Shown: positions 26,292 through 35,845, counted from the first letter of the stretch. The stretch: DNA of 64,000 bases from Sphingopyxis chilensis (GCF_035930445.1 NZ_CP142394.1:2513501-2577500); one strand, 5' to 3'. Program-made: numbers and translations. The notes: a model not told the origin generated them from the letters alone.

Positions 26292-27437
26292 CTAGTGGGT
26301 TTTGACCACCTCGGAAAGGATCGAGTCGAGCAGCAAGATGCCGTCGTCGGTTACCGCCAGCCGTGCGCCGTCGGATCGCATCAGTCCCTGTTTTTCCAGC
26401 CGCGCGACGGCTTCGCCATCGACGAATGCGTCGCGGGGCAGCCCGCTGCGCGCTTCGATCCGCGCCAGGTCGATGCCCTCGGTCAGCCGCAGCCCCATCA
26501 GCATCGCCTCGGTTGCGCGCTCCTGCGCCGGCAGGTCGGCTTCGACCTTCAGACCGTGGCCGTTGCGTGTCACAGCCGCGATGAAATTCTCGGGCTTCTT
26601 GTGCCGTTCGGTCGCTTGCCCAAGGCGTCGACCATGCGCCCCCGGCCCGACGCCCGCATAATCGGCGTAGCGCCAATAGGCGAGATTGTGGCGGCTTTCC
26701 TGCCCGATAAGCGCATGGTTCGACACTTCGTAACGCGGCAGGCCGGCCGAACGCGTCATCGCCTGCGTCGCGTCGAACAGGTCGGCGGCGGTATCGCCAT
26801 CGGGGATCGTGAGGTCGCCTTTCGCGGCGAGCGTCGCAAAGCGCGTGCCGGGCTCGATGGTGAGTTGGTAAAGCGAAAGATGATCGGTGCCAAAGGCCAG
26901 CGCGCCCGCAAGTTCGCTTTCCCACGCCGCCATCGTCTGACCGGGCCGGGCATAGATCAGGTCGAAGCTGACGCGCGCAAAATGCTCCTGCGCGGTTGCG
27001 ATGGCGCGGCGCGCCTCATCTTCACTGTGCGCGCGGCCAAGAAATTCAAGCACTTCGGCATCGAAGCTCTGAACACCTATCGAAACCCGATTGACCCCGG
27101 CGGCGGCGAGGTCGGCAAAATTGGCGACTTCGACCGAATTGGGGTTCGCCTCGAGCGTGATCTCGACATCGTCCGCGAGACCCCACAGCGCCTCCGCCTC
27201 GGCAATCACCCTCGCGACCGTCGCGGGCGGCATCAGGCTCGGCGTGCCGCCGCCGAAGAAGATCGACCCGACACGGCGATCCGGCAGCAGCGCAGCCTCG
27301 TGGCGCAAATCCGCAAGCAGCGCGCCACGCCAAACGGTCTGATCAACGCTCTCGCGCACATGGCTGTTGAAATCGCAATAGGGGCATTTGGACACGCAAA
27401 ACGGCCAATGGACATAAAGGGCGAGCGGTTCGGCCAT
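26292..27437 (-). CDS. hemW: Heme chaperone HemW (radical SAM)
   Basis: Radical-SAM family protein that delivers heme; related to but distinct from the oxygen-independent coproporphyrinogen oxidase HemN. 381 residues. CVSKCPYCDF holds the iron-sulfur cluster, followed by FGGGTPSLM, NRVSIGVQSFD and a C-terminal HemN-like domain. The ATG at 27437 gives MAEPLALYVHWPFC; a GTG at 27455 is an alternative. Confidence 0.93.
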   Translation of the reverse strand: MAEPLALYVHWPFCVSKCPYCDFNSHVRESVDQTVWRGALLADLRHEAALLPDRRVGSIFFGGGTPSLMPPATVARVIAEAEALWGLADDVEITLEANPNSVEVANFADLAAAGVNRVSIGVQSFDAEVLEFLGRAHSEDEARRAIATAQEHFARVSFDLIYARPGQTMAAWESELAGALAFGTDHLSLYQLTIEPGTRFATLAAKGDLTIPDGDTAADLFDATQAMTRSAGLPRYEVSNHALIGQESRHNLAYWRYADYAGVGPGAHGRRLGQATERHKKPENFIAAVTRNGHGLKVEADLPAQERATEAMLMGLRLTEGIDLARIEARSGLPRDAFVDGEAVARLEKQGLMRSDGARLAVTDDGILLLDSILSEVVKTH

Positions 27438-27514
27438 GCGGGGCGATATAGTCACTTTTCCGTGATTGTCTGCATGGGTAGGTTGATCTCCGGAACGCGA
27501 TGCCGGAGGGACTT

Positions 27515-27751
27515 ATGGATATTGGCAATCGGGATTTCGTCGAGCTCGTCAAACGGACCCGCGAGAAATTTGGCGTGAGCATCGACGGCGCCCACGATTT
27601 GATCTTTGCCGACGAAGAAATGCGCAGGCTCGTCGCCCGTCGTATCAACCATGATCCCGAATGCCGCAAACAGGCGCTGTGGGATATGCAGGAGAAAGGC
27701 AACCGGTCGCGCTTCATCGAGGTTGAAGGCAAGATCAGGTTTCGCACCTGA
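27515..27751 (+). CDS. Small hypothetical protein, 78 residues
   Basis: Not recognised. GGAGGGACTT precedes the ATG at 27515. The Shine-Dalgarno lies in the 3' arm of CTCCGG-N9-CCGGAG (27488-27508), so translation could be controlled by that hairpin. The protein is charged and helical (FVELVKRTREKF, EEMRRLVARRIN). Divergent to hemW and tail-to-tail with rdgB, 13 bases apart. Confidence 0.6.
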   Translation: MDIGNRDFVELVKRTREKFGVSIDGAHDLIFADEEMRRLVARRINHDPECRKQALWDMQEKGNRSRFIEVEGKIRFRT

Positions 27752-27764
27752 TGTCGCCGCGGCT

Positions 27765-28394
27765 TTAAAACACCCCCGCGACCAGTTTGGCAAATGCATC
27801 GGCCCTGTGGCTGATCGCATGTTTTTCCGCCGGATCGATCTCCGCATAAGTCAGGGACTTGCCGACCGGAACGAACACCGGATCATAACCGAACCCCAGT
27901 TTGCCGCGCGGCGGCCAGGTCAGGCTGCCTTGCGCCCGGCCCTCGAAAACCTCGGCATGGCCGTCGGGCCATGCGAGCGCGAGGGTGCAGACGAAACAAG
28001 CGCTGCGGTCGACATCGGGCCCCTGTTCGGCGAGCAGGCCTTCGACCTTGCCCATTGCCATGTACCAGTCGCGACCGGGCGGACCTTCGAAGACCTGCCG
28101 CTCGGCCCAGTCGGCGGTGTAGACGCCCGGCCGCCTGCCAAGCGCCGCGACCTCCAGCCCGCTGTCGTCGGCCAGCGCGGGCAAGCCTGCGGCCGACGCG
28201 CTCGCGTGCGCCTTCAGCAGCGCATTCTCGCGGAATGTCGTCCCCGTCTCCTCGGGCTCGGGCAGGCCAAGGTCGCCCGCCGACACAGGCTCGATTCCAA
28301 AGGGCTCGAGCAGCGCGCGGATTTCGCGTACCTTGCCCGCATTGTGGCTGGCGATGACCAGCTTTCCGGGTTGCAGTTTGCGATGAGCCATCAT
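27765..28394 (-). CDS. rdgB: Non-canonical purine NTP pyrophosphatase
   Basis: Ham1/RdgB family: hydrolyses inosine and xanthosine triphosphate so they are not built into DNA. 209 residues. [38 protein letters not shown] and SHRADAF blocks are all present. Second gene of rph-rdgB, minus strand, separated from rph by a repeat. Confidence 0.95.
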   Translation of the reverse strand: MMAHRKLQPGKLVIASHNAGKVREIRALLEPFGIEPVSAGDLGLPEPEETGTTFRENALLKAHASASAAGLPALADDSGLEVAALGRRPGVYTADWAERQVFEGPPGRDWYMAMGKVEGLLAEQGPDVDRSACFVCTLALAWPDGHAEVFEGRAQGSLTWPPRGKLGFGYDPVFVPVGKSLTYAEIDPAEKHAISHRADAFAKLVAGVF

Positions 28395-28411
28395 CGAACC
28401 TCTCGAAATTC

Positions 28412-28456
28412 GTCATGCCGGACTTGATCCGGCATCTATTTCTTTGCCGGGGGTGA
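28412..28456. repeat. Inverted repeat, family B
   Basis: CGTCATGCCGGACTTGATCC followed by GGCATC and GCCGGGGGTGACG, a degenerate palindromic copy of the GTCATCCCGG family, in the gap between rdgB and rph. Confidence 0.65.
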
Positions 28457-28467
28457 CGAAAGGAGGT

Positions 28468-29184
28468 TTACCGCCCCGTCGCCTTGTCCTGCGCCGCGAA
28501 AATTTCTCCGCAGCCGATGCGTGCGAGGCGGAGAAGGCGAAGCAGGCCTTCTTCGTCATAGGTCGCCCCCTCGGCGCTCGCCTGCACTTCGACGATCTGG
28601 CCCTTGCCGGTCAACACGAAATTGCCGTCGGCCTCGGCAACCGAATCCTCGTCATAGTCGAGGTCGAGAACGGGCGTGCCCTTGTAGATGCCGCAAGAGA
28701 TCGCGCCGACCTTGTCCTCGATCGGATCCTCGGCGAGCAATTTCGCCGCAAGCAGCTTGTCGACCGCGAGGCGCAGCGCGACCCACGCGCCCGAGATCGA
28801 CGCGGTGCGCGTGCCGCCGTCGGCCTGGATCACGTCGCAATCAATGATGATCTGGCGCTCGCCGAGCTTCTTCATATCGACGACCGCGCGCAAGCTGCGG
28901 CCGATAAGCCGCTGGATTTCCTGAGTCCGTCCCGACTGCTTGCCCTTCGCCGCTTCGCGGCTGCCGCGCGTGTGCGTCGCGCGGGGCAGCATGCCATATT
29001 CGGCGGTGACCCAGCCCGCGCCCTTGCCGCGCATCCACGACGGCACCTTTTCATCGACGCTGGCGGTCACCAGCACCCTGGTGTTGCCGAAGCTGACGAG
29101 CACGCTGCCCTCGGCATGGATGGTGAATTCGGTCTCGATCGCGATGGGGCGCATCTGGTCGGGCGCACGGCCGGAAGGGCGCAT
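28468..29184 (-). CDS. rph: Ribonuclease PH
   Basis: Phosphorolytic 3' exonuclease of tRNA precursors; 238 residues. Conserved [35 protein letters not shown] (start and end of the active-site face), [17 protein letters not shown] and [15 protein letters not shown]. Confidence 0.96.
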   Translation of the reverse strand: MRPSGRAPDQMRPIAIETEFTIHAEGSVLVSFGNTRVLVTASVDEKVPSWMRGKGAGWVTAEYGMLPRATHTRGSREAAKGKQSGRTQEIQRLIGRSLRAVVDMKKLGERQIIIDCDVIQADGGTRTASISGAWVALRLAVDKLLAAKLLAEDPIEDKVGAISCGIYKGTPVLDLDYDEDSVAEADGNFVLTGKGQIVEVQASAEGATYDEEGLLRLLRLARIGCGEIFAAQDKATGR

Positions 29185-29232
29185 GGGATATCCTTTCGAT
29201 TGGTGATTGCGGTGGCCCTTAGGCCGCCGGCC

Positions 29233-30033
29233 TCATTGGCTCAACCGCATCTTGAAGAAATCGAGGATTTCGTCGCGCGCCTGCACGGTCGGCTGGCCCG
29301 CTTCGTCGATCAGGTGGATGGTGACGACGCTGTGCGGGTTCTTCATCGGGCTGTCGGGGTTTGCGGCGCTGTCGGGCAGCACCTTCCCGATGAAACGGTC
29401 GCCGAGCGCATCCCGATAGGCCGCGAAGCGCGCGGCCTTGCAATATTTGTCGCCCTCGAAACGATAGGCGAGCACGGTCAGGTCCTCGGCCGCCATCCGC
29501 GCCTTAACCGCCGCCAGTTCGTCGGGGGCGATGTGCATCCCCGCCGGATCATTGAGCGGCAGCGACGGCTGCGCCAGCACCGGCGCGAGCACGGCGGGTT
29601 CGAGCATCATCGACAATGCGAAATTGCCGGTGAAGCACATGCCGATCGCGCCGACGCCCTTCCCGCCACACTCCGTATGCGCCTGCGCCGCGAGCGCGCG
29701 CAGCCATAAGGTCGCGGGCGAGCTTTCGTTCGCCTGGAAGGCGCGGAACTGGCGGCTGATGCAGCCACCGATCATCGTGAACAACATGCGAGGCGCCCGC
29801 GGCACAGCGCCGTCCCTCCCGAAGATATGCGGCATATAGACGGTGAAGCCGGCGCCGCGGACCCAGCGCGCGAAGCGCGCGACATGCGGGCTGATCCCCG
29901 GCATTTCGGTCATCACGATGACGGCAGGGCCGCCGCCCGTCACATAGACGCGGTGTTTACGGCCGAGCAGCGTGATGTCGCGATGGTCGAAATCGTCGAG
30001 CGGGTCGTCGCGGTTTAGCGGTGGCGTCGTCAT
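29233..30033 (-). CDS. Dienelactone hydrolase family protein
   Basis: A 266-residue alpha/beta hydrolase. GMCFTGN carries the nucleophilic cysteine of the dienelactone hydrolase family. Ends with IHLIDEAGQPTVQARDEILDFF, in place of the family's usual histidine region, so the complete triad cannot be confirmed. Inserted between rph and hrcA, which are usual neighbours in related bacteria. Substrate not known. Confidence 0.82.
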   Translation of the reverse strand: MTTPPLNRDDPLDDFDHRDITLLGRKHRVYVTGGGPAVIVMTEMPGISPHVARFARWVRGAGFTVYMPHIFGRDGAVPRAPRMLFTMIGGCISRQFRAFQANESSPATLWLRALAAQAHTECGGKGVGAIGMCFTGNFALSMMLEPAVLAPVLAQPSLPLNDPAGMHIAPDELAAVKARMAAEDLTVLAYRFEGDKYCKAARFAAYRDALGDRFIGKVLPDSAANPDSPMKNPHSVVTIHLIDEAGQPTVQARDEILDFFKMRLSQ

Positions 30034-30121
30034 GATTTTCTCCCCCGAAGCGGAAGGCTATGCAGAAGGCCCGCCAATTGCACCTTCTTTTCTTCGGGCA
30101 ACGGTGTGGAGCGGCGTTGCG

Positions 30122-30150
30122 CTTGCCCCACCCCCTCGCCGTCCCTAAAT
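30122..30150 (+). promoter_or_regulatory. Candidate heat-shock-type promoter for hrcA-grpE
   Basis: CTTGCC (30122-30127), 17 bases, CTAAAT (30145-30150). This fits the alphaproteobacterial RpoH-type CTTG / CCTAxAT form. The predicted start of transcription falls at or next to the hrcA ATG (30158), which would make the mRNA leaderless. Confidence 0.4.
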
Positions 30151-30157
30151 CCCCTCT

Positions 30158-31201
30158 ATGACCACCGCACCGATCACCGAACTCACCACGCGCGCCCGCG
30201 ACGTGTTCCGGCTGGTCGTCGATGCGTACCTCGAAACGGGGCAGCCGGTCGGATCGCGCACGCTGTCGAAGCTCGCGACGCTCAACCTCTCCCCCGCGTC
30301 GATCCGCAACGTGATGCAGGACCTCGAGGAATATGGGCTGCTCGCGAGCCCGCACACCAGCGCCGGGCGCCTGCCGACCGAGCAGGGGTTACGCCTCTTC
30401 GTCGACGGCATGATGCAGGTCGCCGAACCCAGCGCCGAGGACCGTGCGCAGATCGAGGCGAGCCTGTCCGAGGGCGGTCCGATCGAAAGCGCGCTTGCGC
30501 AGGCGACCTCGGCGCTGTCGGGGCTCTCGGCCTGCGCCGGGCTTGTCCTCGTGCCCAAGCATGAACGCGTGCTCAAACAGCTCGCCTTCGTCCCGCTCTC
30601 GGCGAACCAGTCGCTCGTCGTGCTCGTCGCGGGCGACGGGACGGTGGAGAACCGCGTCATCGACATTCCGGCTGGGCTCAACCCGTCGGCGCTCGTCGAG
30701 GCGGGCAATTATATCTCATCGATGCTCGGCGGGCTGACGCTGAGCGAGGCGATGGCGCGGGTACGCCGCGAGATCGAGGCCGAGCGGATCGCGATCGACC
30801 GCGCGGCGCAGGACCTGGTATCACGCGGGCTCGCCATCTGGTCGTCCGACGGTGCCGACCGACCGGTGCTGATCGTGCGCGGTCAGGCGAACCTTCTCGA
30901 CGACAGCGCGGTCGGCGACCTCGACCGCGTCCGGCAGTTGCTCGACGAACTCGAGACGAAGCAGGATATCGCGCAATTGCTCGACAGCGCGCGCGAAGGT
31001 GCCGCGACCCGAATTTTCATCGGCTCGGAGAATAAATTATTCTCGCTTTCGGGCTCGTCCGTGATAGCGGCGCCGTATCGCGGATCGGACGGGCGCGTGG
31101 TCGGCGTGGTGGGCGTGATCGGCCCGACGCGCTTGAACTATGCCCGCATCGTTCCCATGGTGGATTTCACCGCACAATCGCTCTCCAGACTGATACGATA
31201 G
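30158..31201 (+). CDS. hrcA: Heat-inducible transcription repressor
   Basis: Represses heat-shock genes by binding CIRCE; needs GroEL to stay active. 347 residues: N-terminal winged helix (LSPASIRNVMQDLEEYGLLASPHTSAGRLPT), then dimer domain and GVVGVIGPTRLNYARIVPMVDF at the C-terminus. No Shine-Dalgarno before the ATG. No CIRCE element is seen in this window. Confidence 0.96.
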   Translation: MTTAPITELTTRARDVFRLVVDAYLETGQPVGSRTLSKLATLNLSPASIRNVMQDLEEYGLLASPHTSAGRLPTEQGLRLFVDGMMQVAEPSAEDRAQIEASLSEGGPIESALAQATSALSGLSACAGLVLVPKHERVLKQLAFVPLSANQSLVVLVAGDGTVENRVIDIPAGLNPSALVEAGNYISSMLGGLTLSEAMARVRREIEAERIAIDRAAQDLVSRGLAIWSSDGADRPVLIVRGQANLLDDSAVGDLDRVRQLLDELETKQDIAQLLDSAREGAATRIFIGSENKLFSLSGSSVIAAPYRGSDGRVVGVVGVIGPTRLNYARIVPMVDFTAQSLSRLIR

Positions 31202-31205
31202 GTTT

Positions 31206-31766
31206 ATGACGAACATCGAAAACGACACCCCCGTCGACGACGGCCAAGCTTCCGAAACCAACGGCACCGAAACCGCCGAAACGGCGGCGCCCGAAAGCGC
31301 GAACGACGAAGTCGCGCAGCTCGCCGAACAGGTTGCCGCGCTCCAGCAGGACCTGCTCTATGCGCGCGCCGAGACGCAGAATGTCACGCGCCGCAAGGAC
31401 AAGGAAATCGCCGACGCGCACGCCTATGCCGCGACCAAATTCGCGCGCGACATCCTGTCGGTCGCCGACAATCTCGGCCGCGCGCTCGCGGCGCTCAGCG
31501 ACGAGCAGCGCGCCGACGAGGCGATCAAGCCGCTGATCACCGGGCTCGAAGCCACCGAGCGCGAATTGCTCAGCGTCTTCGAACGCAACGGCATCACGCG
31601 CATCGCGGCGATCGGCCTGCCGCTCGACCCGAACCAGCATCAGGCGATGCTCGAAATCCCGAGCGACAAGGAACCCGGCACGATCGTGCAGGAAATGCAG
31701 GCGGGCTACATGCTGAAGGATCGCCTGCTTCGCCCCGCGATGGTAGGCGTGGCGAAGGCGGGGTAA
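31206..31766 (+). CDS. grpE: Nucleotide exchange factor GrpE
   Basis: Exchange factor for DnaK; 186 residues. N-terminal acidic, disordered region (residues 1-35), long coiled coil (VAQLAEQVAALQQDLLYARAETQNVTRRKDKEI), then the C-terminal beta domain (HQAMLEIPSDKEPGTIVQEMQAGYMLKDRLLRPAMV). Starts five bases after hrcA and is followed by a strong hairpin. Confidence 0.96.
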   Translation: MTNIENDTPVDDGQASETNGTETAETAAPESANDEVAQLAEQVAALQQDLLYARAETQNVTRRKDKEIADAHAYAATKFARDILSVADNLGRALAALSDEQRADEAIKPLITGLEATERELLSVFERNGITRIAAIGLPLDPNQHQAMLEIPSDKEPGTIVQEMQAGYMLKDRLLRPAMVGVAKAG

Positions 31767-31773
31767 TGACAAA

Positions 31774-31797
31774 CCCTCTCCCCCAAGGGGGAGAGGG
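31774..31797. terminator. Stem-loop between grpE and def
   Basis: CCCTCTCCCCCAAGGGGGAGAGGG is a perfect 11-base stem with a two-base loop. A weak ATTTAA tract follows on the plus side. It lies between convergent genes and could end transcription in both directions. Confidence 0.6.
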
Positions 31798-31803
31798 ATT
31801 TAA

Positions 31804-32337
31804 TCAGGCCGCCTTGCGCAGCTTCGCCAGCTTCTTCAGAACCATCTCGCGCTTCAACCGCGACAGATGATCGATGAAGAGAATGCCTTCCAGATGGTCG
31901 TGCTCGTGCTGGATGCAGGTCGCCATCAGCCCGGTCATGCGTTCCTGGTGATGCTTGCCGTCTTCGTCCTGCCAGTCGACGGTGACTTCGGCGGGCCGCG
32001 TCACTTCGGCATATTGTTCGGGGACCGACAGGCAGCCTTCCGAATAGACGCTATGCTCTTCGCTCTCGTCCGAAAAGACGGGATTGATGAAGACGCGCGG
32101 GTCGCGGATCACCTTCTTGCCCTCTTCATCGTCGGGATCGGGTTCCTGCAAGTCGATGACCAGGATGCGCTTCGGCACCCCGACCTGAATCGCCGCCAGC
32201 CCGATGCCGGGGGCGTCGTACATCGTCTCGAACATGTCGGCGACAAGCTGTTTCAGCTCGGCGTCGAAACTCTCGACGGGCTTCGAAATGACGCGCAGCC
32301 GGGGATCCGGGGTCTCTATGATGGGTAGGATGGCCAT
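31804..32337 (-). CDS. def: Peptide deformylase
   Basis: Removes the formyl group from nascent proteins; 177 residues. Metal-binding motifs: GIGLAAIQVG, EGCLSVPEQ and QHEHDHLEG. Follows recR with a 32-base gap on the same strand. Confidence 0.96.
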   Translation of the reverse strand: MAILPIIETPDPRLRVISKPVESFDAELKQLVADMFETMYDAPGIGLAAIQVGVPKRILVIDLQEPDPDDEEGKKVIRDPRVFINPVFSDESEEHSVYSEGCLSVPEQYAEVTRPAEVTVDWQDEDGKHHQERMTGLMATCIQHEHDHLEGILFIDHLSRLKREMVLKKLAKLRKAA

Positions 32338-32369
32338 GGGGGCTCAGGTATGAACTCGAAAGCCTGACG

Positions 32370-32966
32370 TCAACCCACCGGTCGTCGCGCCCGTAGCGCC
32401 TGCGCCAGCGTCCCCTCATCGAGATAATCCAGCTCGCCCCCCACCGGCAAACCATGCGCGAGCTGGGTCAGCCGCACCGGATAACCCTCCAGCCGCTCGG
32501 CCAGATAATGTGCGGTCGTCTGTCCCTCCAAGGTCGCATTCATCGCGAGCACCACTTCGTCGATGCCGCCTGCCGCGACACGCGCGACCAGCGCGTCGAT
32601 CGCCAGATCCTGCGGGCGGATGCCCTCCAGCGCCGACAGCCGCCCGCCCAGCACATGATATTTGCCGGGGAACAGCCGCGACTTGTCGAGCGCCCAGAGG
32701 TCCGACACTTCCTCGACGACGCACAGCGACCGCGCGTCGCGGCGCGGGTCGGCGCAGATCGCGCAGGGGTCGTGCGTGTCGACATTGCCGCAGATGGTGC
32801 AGGTGACGAGCCGCTCGGACACGGTTTGCAGAGCTGCGAGCAACGGTGCAAACGCGCTCTCGCGCTTCTTCATCAGGTGCAGCACCGCACGCCGCGCCGA
32901 TCGCGGGCCGAGCCCTGGCAGGCGGGCCAGTTGCTGGACGAGGGCTTCGATTTCGGTGGATGCCAT
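32370..32966 (-). CDS. recR: Recombination protein RecR
   Basis: Part of RecFOR loading of RecA; 198 residues. Helix-hairpin-helix at the N-terminus ([16 protein letters not shown]), four-cysteine zinc finger ([16 protein letters not shown]), Toprim domain with [14 protein letters not shown] and [18 protein letters not shown]. Upstream of def and divergent from fmt. Confidence 0.96.
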   Translation of the reverse strand: MASTEIEALVQQLARLPGLGPRSARRAVLHLMKKRESAFAPLLAALQTVSERLVTCTICGNVDTHDPCAICADPRRDARSLCVVEEVSDLWALDKSRLFPGKYHVLGGRLSALEGIRPQDLAIDALVARVAAGGIDEVVLAMNATLEGQTTAHYLAERLEGYPVRLTQLAHGLPVGGELDYLDEGTLAQALRARRPVG

Positions 32967-33008
32967 GGGGTGGTGTTTGGCTTAGCACACAAAGTCGCGC
33001 AAGGGCCA

Positions 33009-33092
33009 TGGCTGGAGATTGCCGCGTCGCTACGCTCCTCGCAATGACATCCAATTTCGTCATTGCGAGCGCAGCGAAGCAATCTCCAGCCA
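33009..33092. repeat. Inverted repeat, family D
   Basis: GGCTGGAGATTGC...CTCCTCGCAATGAC (33010-33048) pairs with GTCATTGCGAGCGCAGCGAA...CTCCAGCC (33059-33091). Same family at 50930-51023 and a half copy at 34912-34943. Lies in the recR/fmt divergent gap, so it may hold or influence both promoters. Confidence 0.9.
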
Positions 33093-33135
33093 TCGATCTT
33101 GCACATCGGCCCGCCGTCCGCCAAAGCCCGGACCC

Positions 33136-34056
33136 ATGCGTATCGCCTTCATGGGAACGCCGCCCTTTGCGGTGCCGACGCTCGCCGCGCTTCACGCGGC
33201 GGGGCACGATATCGTGGCGGTCTATAGCCAGCCCCCCCGCCCCGCGCAGCGCGGCAAGAAATTGCAGAAAAGCCCGGTGCAGGTCTGGGCCGAGGAACAC
33301 GGCCTCCCCGTCCGCACGCCGCGAAGCCTGAAGAATGAAGAAGCGCAGGCCGAATTCGCCGCACTCGACCTCGATGTCGCGGTCGTCGCGGCGTATGGCC
33401 TGATCCTGCCGCAGGCGGTGCTCGATGCGCCGCGCGAGGGGTGCCTGAACGTCCACGGATCGATCCTGCCGCGCTGGCGCGGTGCGGCGCCGGTGCAGCG
33501 CGCGATTCTCGCGGGCGATGCCGAAACGGGCGTGACGATCATGCAGATGGACGCGGGGCTCGACACCGGCGCGATGCGGCTCATTGAAACCACGCCGGTC
33601 GCGCGCAAGAGCGCGGGCCTATTGACGCACGAACTCGCCGAGATGGGCGCTCTGATGATGCGACGCGTGCTGAGCGAACTCCACGCCTTTCCGCCGGTCC
33701 CCCAACCCGACGAGGGCGTGACCTACGCGGCAAAGATCGACAAGAGCGAGGCGCGGCTCGATTTCCTGACGAGCGCGGTGCAGGTCGAACGGCAGGTGCG
33801 CGCGTTCAATCCCGTGCCGGGCGCCTTCTTTGAACTCGAGGGCGAACGCTACAAGATCCTCGCCGCCGACGTCATCCATCCGGCGGAGACCGCCCCCGGC
33901 GCCGCTCCCGGCGTCACGCTCGACGATGGACTGACCATCGCCTGCAACCCCGGCGCGATCCGCGCGACGCGGGTGCAGCGCGCGGGCAAGCCGGCGATGG
34001 AGGCAAGCGAATTGCTGCGCGGGCGGCCGATTACTGCGGGGACGCGGCTCGCATGA
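33136..34056 (+). CDS. fmt: Methionyl-tRNA formyltransferase
   Basis: Puts the formyl group on initiator Met-tRNA; 306 residues. [16 protein letters not shown] opens the Rossmann part, the catalytic core is [20 protein letters not shown] and [11 protein letters not shown]. The C-terminal OB-like domain ends with [12 protein letters not shown]. No clear Shine-Dalgarno for the ATG at 33136; the open frame extends back to 33019 through the repeat. Confidence 0.96.
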   Translation: MRIAFMGTPPFAVPTLAALHAAGHDIVAVYSQPPRPAQRGKKLQKSPVQVWAEEHGLPVRTPRSLKNEEAQAEFAALDLDVAVVAAYGLILPQAVLDAPREGCLNVHGSILPRWRGAAPVQRAILAGDAETGVTIMQMDAGLDTGAMRLIETTPVARKSAGLLTHELAEMGALMMRRVLSELHAFPPVPQPDEGVTYAAKIDKSEARLDFLTSAVQVERQVRAFNPVPGAFFELEGERYKILAADVIHPAETAPGAAPGVTLDDGLTIACNPGAIRATRVQRAGKPAMEASELLRGRPITAGTRLA

Positions 34057-34074
34057 ACACCCAGCTACTCCATC

Positions 34075-34145
34075 GTCACCCCGGACTTGATCGGGGGTCC
34101 ATTCCAGCGCCGAAGTCATGGGCCCCGGATCACGTCCGGGGTGAC
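34075..34145. repeat. Inverted repeat, family B
   Basis: GTCACCCCGGACTTGATCGG at the left and CCGGATCACGTCCGGGGTGAC at the right are near complements; a large copy of the GTCATCCCGG-type palindrome between fmt and truA. Confidence 0.8.
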
Positions 34146-34168
34146 GAAAAGGGGGAATAAGGCCGCCC

Positions 34169-34909
34169 ATGACCCGATTTGCCCTCACCATCGAATATGA
34201 CGGCCGCCCCTATATGGGCTGGCAGCGGCAGGCGCATGGCCCCAGCGTCCAGCAGGCGATCGAGGAAGCGATCCACCGCTTCACCGCCGAGGATGTGCAG
34301 GTGTTCAGCGCGGGGCGCACCGACGCCGGCGTCCATGCGATTGCCATGCGCGCGCATGTCGACATCGAAAAGCCGCTGACCCCCTTCAAGCTGACCGAGG
34401 CGCTCAATGCCCAGCTCCGCCCCGCGCCGATCGCGATCGTCGGATGCGAGGTGGTGCCCGACGACTGGCACGCGCGTTTCGCCTGCATCGGGCGGTCCTA
34501 TGAATATCGCATCGTCAACCGCCGCGCGCCGCTGACCTGGGACAAGGGATTGTCGTGGCAGGTCGCGCGCCCGCTCGACGCCGATGCGATGCACGCCGCG
34601 GCGCAGCAGCTGATCGGCCTCCACGATTTCACCACCTTCCGCTCAGCGCATTGCCAATCGCAAAGCCCGGTGAAGACGCTCGACAAGCTGACCGTCAGCC
34701 GCCACGGCGACGAGCTGATTATCGAGGCCGCCGCGCGCAGCTTCCTTCATCATCAGGTGCGCTCGATGGTCGGCAGCCTGACGCTGGTCGGCCATGGAAA
34801 ATGGTCGGCGCGCGATCTGAAAGCGGCGCTCGACGCGGCGGATCGGCAGGCGCTGGGGCTCAATGCGCCGCCCGACGGGTTGTATTTCGTGGGGGCGGTT
34901 TATCCCTAG
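34169..34909 (+). CDS. truA: tRNA pseudouridine synthase A
   Basis: Makes pseudouridine at tRNA positions 38-40; 246 residues. Catalytic aspartate in [31 protein letters not shown] and [14 protein letters not shown] are family blocks. Closely downstream of fmt. Confidence 0.96.
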   Translation: MTRFALTIEYDGRPYMGWQRQAHGPSVQQAIEEAIHRFTAEDVQVFSAGRTDAGVHAIAMRAHVDIEKPLTPFKLTEALNAQLRPAPIAIVGCEVVPDDWHARFACIGRSYEYRIVNRRAPLTWDKGLSWQVARPLDADAMHAAAQQLIGLHDFTTFRSAHCQSQSPVKTLDKLTVSRHGDELIIEAAARSFLHHQVRSMVGSLTLVGHGKWSARDLKAALDAADRQALGLNAPPDGLYFVGAVYP

Positions 34910-34911
34910 TC

Positions 34912-34943
34912 CTCATTGCGAGGAGCGCAGCGACGAAGCAATG
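34912..34943. repeat. Half copy of repeat family D
   Basis: CTCATTGCGAGGAGCGCAGCG followed by ACGAAGCAATGAC, a short degenerate palindrome of the GTCATTGCGAG type, just after truA and before its terminator. Confidence 0.65.
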
Positions 34944-34951
34944 ACGCAACG

Positions 34952-34983
34952 AAAAAGGGCGGCCCCGCAGGACCGCCCTTTTG
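34952..34983. terminator. Bidirectional terminator between truA and carD
   Basis: AAAAGGGCGG (34953-34962) and CCGCCCTTTT (34973-34982) are exact complements around ten bases. With A and T runs on either side it can end both truA and carD transcripts. Confidence 0.9.
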
Positions 34984-35002
34984 TCATTCGCGATGCGCGC
35001 CG

Positions 35003-35530
35003 TTACACCTTTTCGGCGTAATAAAGCGGCGCATGCTCGTTGAGGATCTGGAGGATCTTCGCCTGCGCCGTCTTTTCGTCGCTCTCTTCCATCGCGGCGA
35101 GTTCGCGCGCGAGGCGGCTCGACGCCGCTTCGAAAATCTGACGCTCCGAATAGCTCTGTTCGGGCTGGTCGTCGGCGCGGAACAGGTCGCGGGTCACTTC
35201 GGCGATCGACACGAGGTCGCCCGAATTGATCTTCGCTTCATATTCCTGCGCGCGGCGCGACCACATGGTGCGCTTCACCTTCGGCTTCGTCGTCAGAACC
35301 TGAAGCGCTTCCTTCAGCGTCTTGTCCGACGAGAGTTTGCGCATACCGACGCCTTCGGCCTTGTTGGTCGGCACGCGAAGGGTCATTTTTTCCTTTTCGA
35401 AGCGGAGAACATAAAGTTCCAGCTGCATGCCGGCGATTTCGGATTTCTGCAGCTCGATGACGCGCCCCACGCCATGCTTCGGGTAAACAACATAATCACC
35501 GACTTCGAAAACGGGAGTACTTGCGGACAT
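35003..35530 (-). CDS. CarD family transcriptional regulator
   Basis: RNA polymerase-binding regulator that stabilises the promoter open complex, 175 residues. N-terminal Tudor-like domain FEVGDYVVYPKHGVGRVIEL (RNAP interaction), basic helical C-terminal part with WSRRAQEYEAKINSGDLVSIAEVTRDLFR. Typical of alphaproteobacteria. Confidence 0.94.
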   Translation of the reverse strand: MSASTPVFEVGDYVVYPKHGVGRVIELQKSEIAGMQLELYVLRFEKEKMTLRVPTNKAEGVGMRKLSSDKTLKEALQVLTTKPKVKRTMWSRRAQEYEAKINSGDLVSIAEVTRDLFRADDQPEQSYSERQIFEAASSRLARELAAMEESDEKTAQAKILQILNEHAPLYYAEKV

Positions 35531-35845
35531 TCAAGTTCCTTTCAGTGGCCTTGCCGGGGGACGGGGAAGCGCGTGAACAACTCTGTATCCGGCCCTCTAT
35601 CGGAGGGGGATCGGGCTGGTAGGGCGGCGCTCGCCAGTCAGAGTGACAAGGGATGTGGCTCCATCGGAAACGCCAAGCATGCCCCAGCCCGGCGGCGGGA
35701 AGAGGCACAATGTCGGCGTGTTGATATTTATTATAACAGATTCGCAACAAAATTGCCACCCCTCCGCGGAAATGCGCGGGTCGGCACCTTGACGGCTCTT
35801 CAACCCCGTTTCAGGCTGCAACGAAATCAGAGATAGGGAGCGGCT
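35531..35845. other. Intergenic stretch, 315 bases, with carD upstream region
   Basis: Divergent between carD and an SDR gene. A perfect TATAAT on the minus strand (forward 35730-35735) lies in an AT-rich patch and could be the carD -10, leaving a leader of about 190 bases. No good -35 is seen. SD GATAGGGAG precedes the SDR start. Confidence 0.4.
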
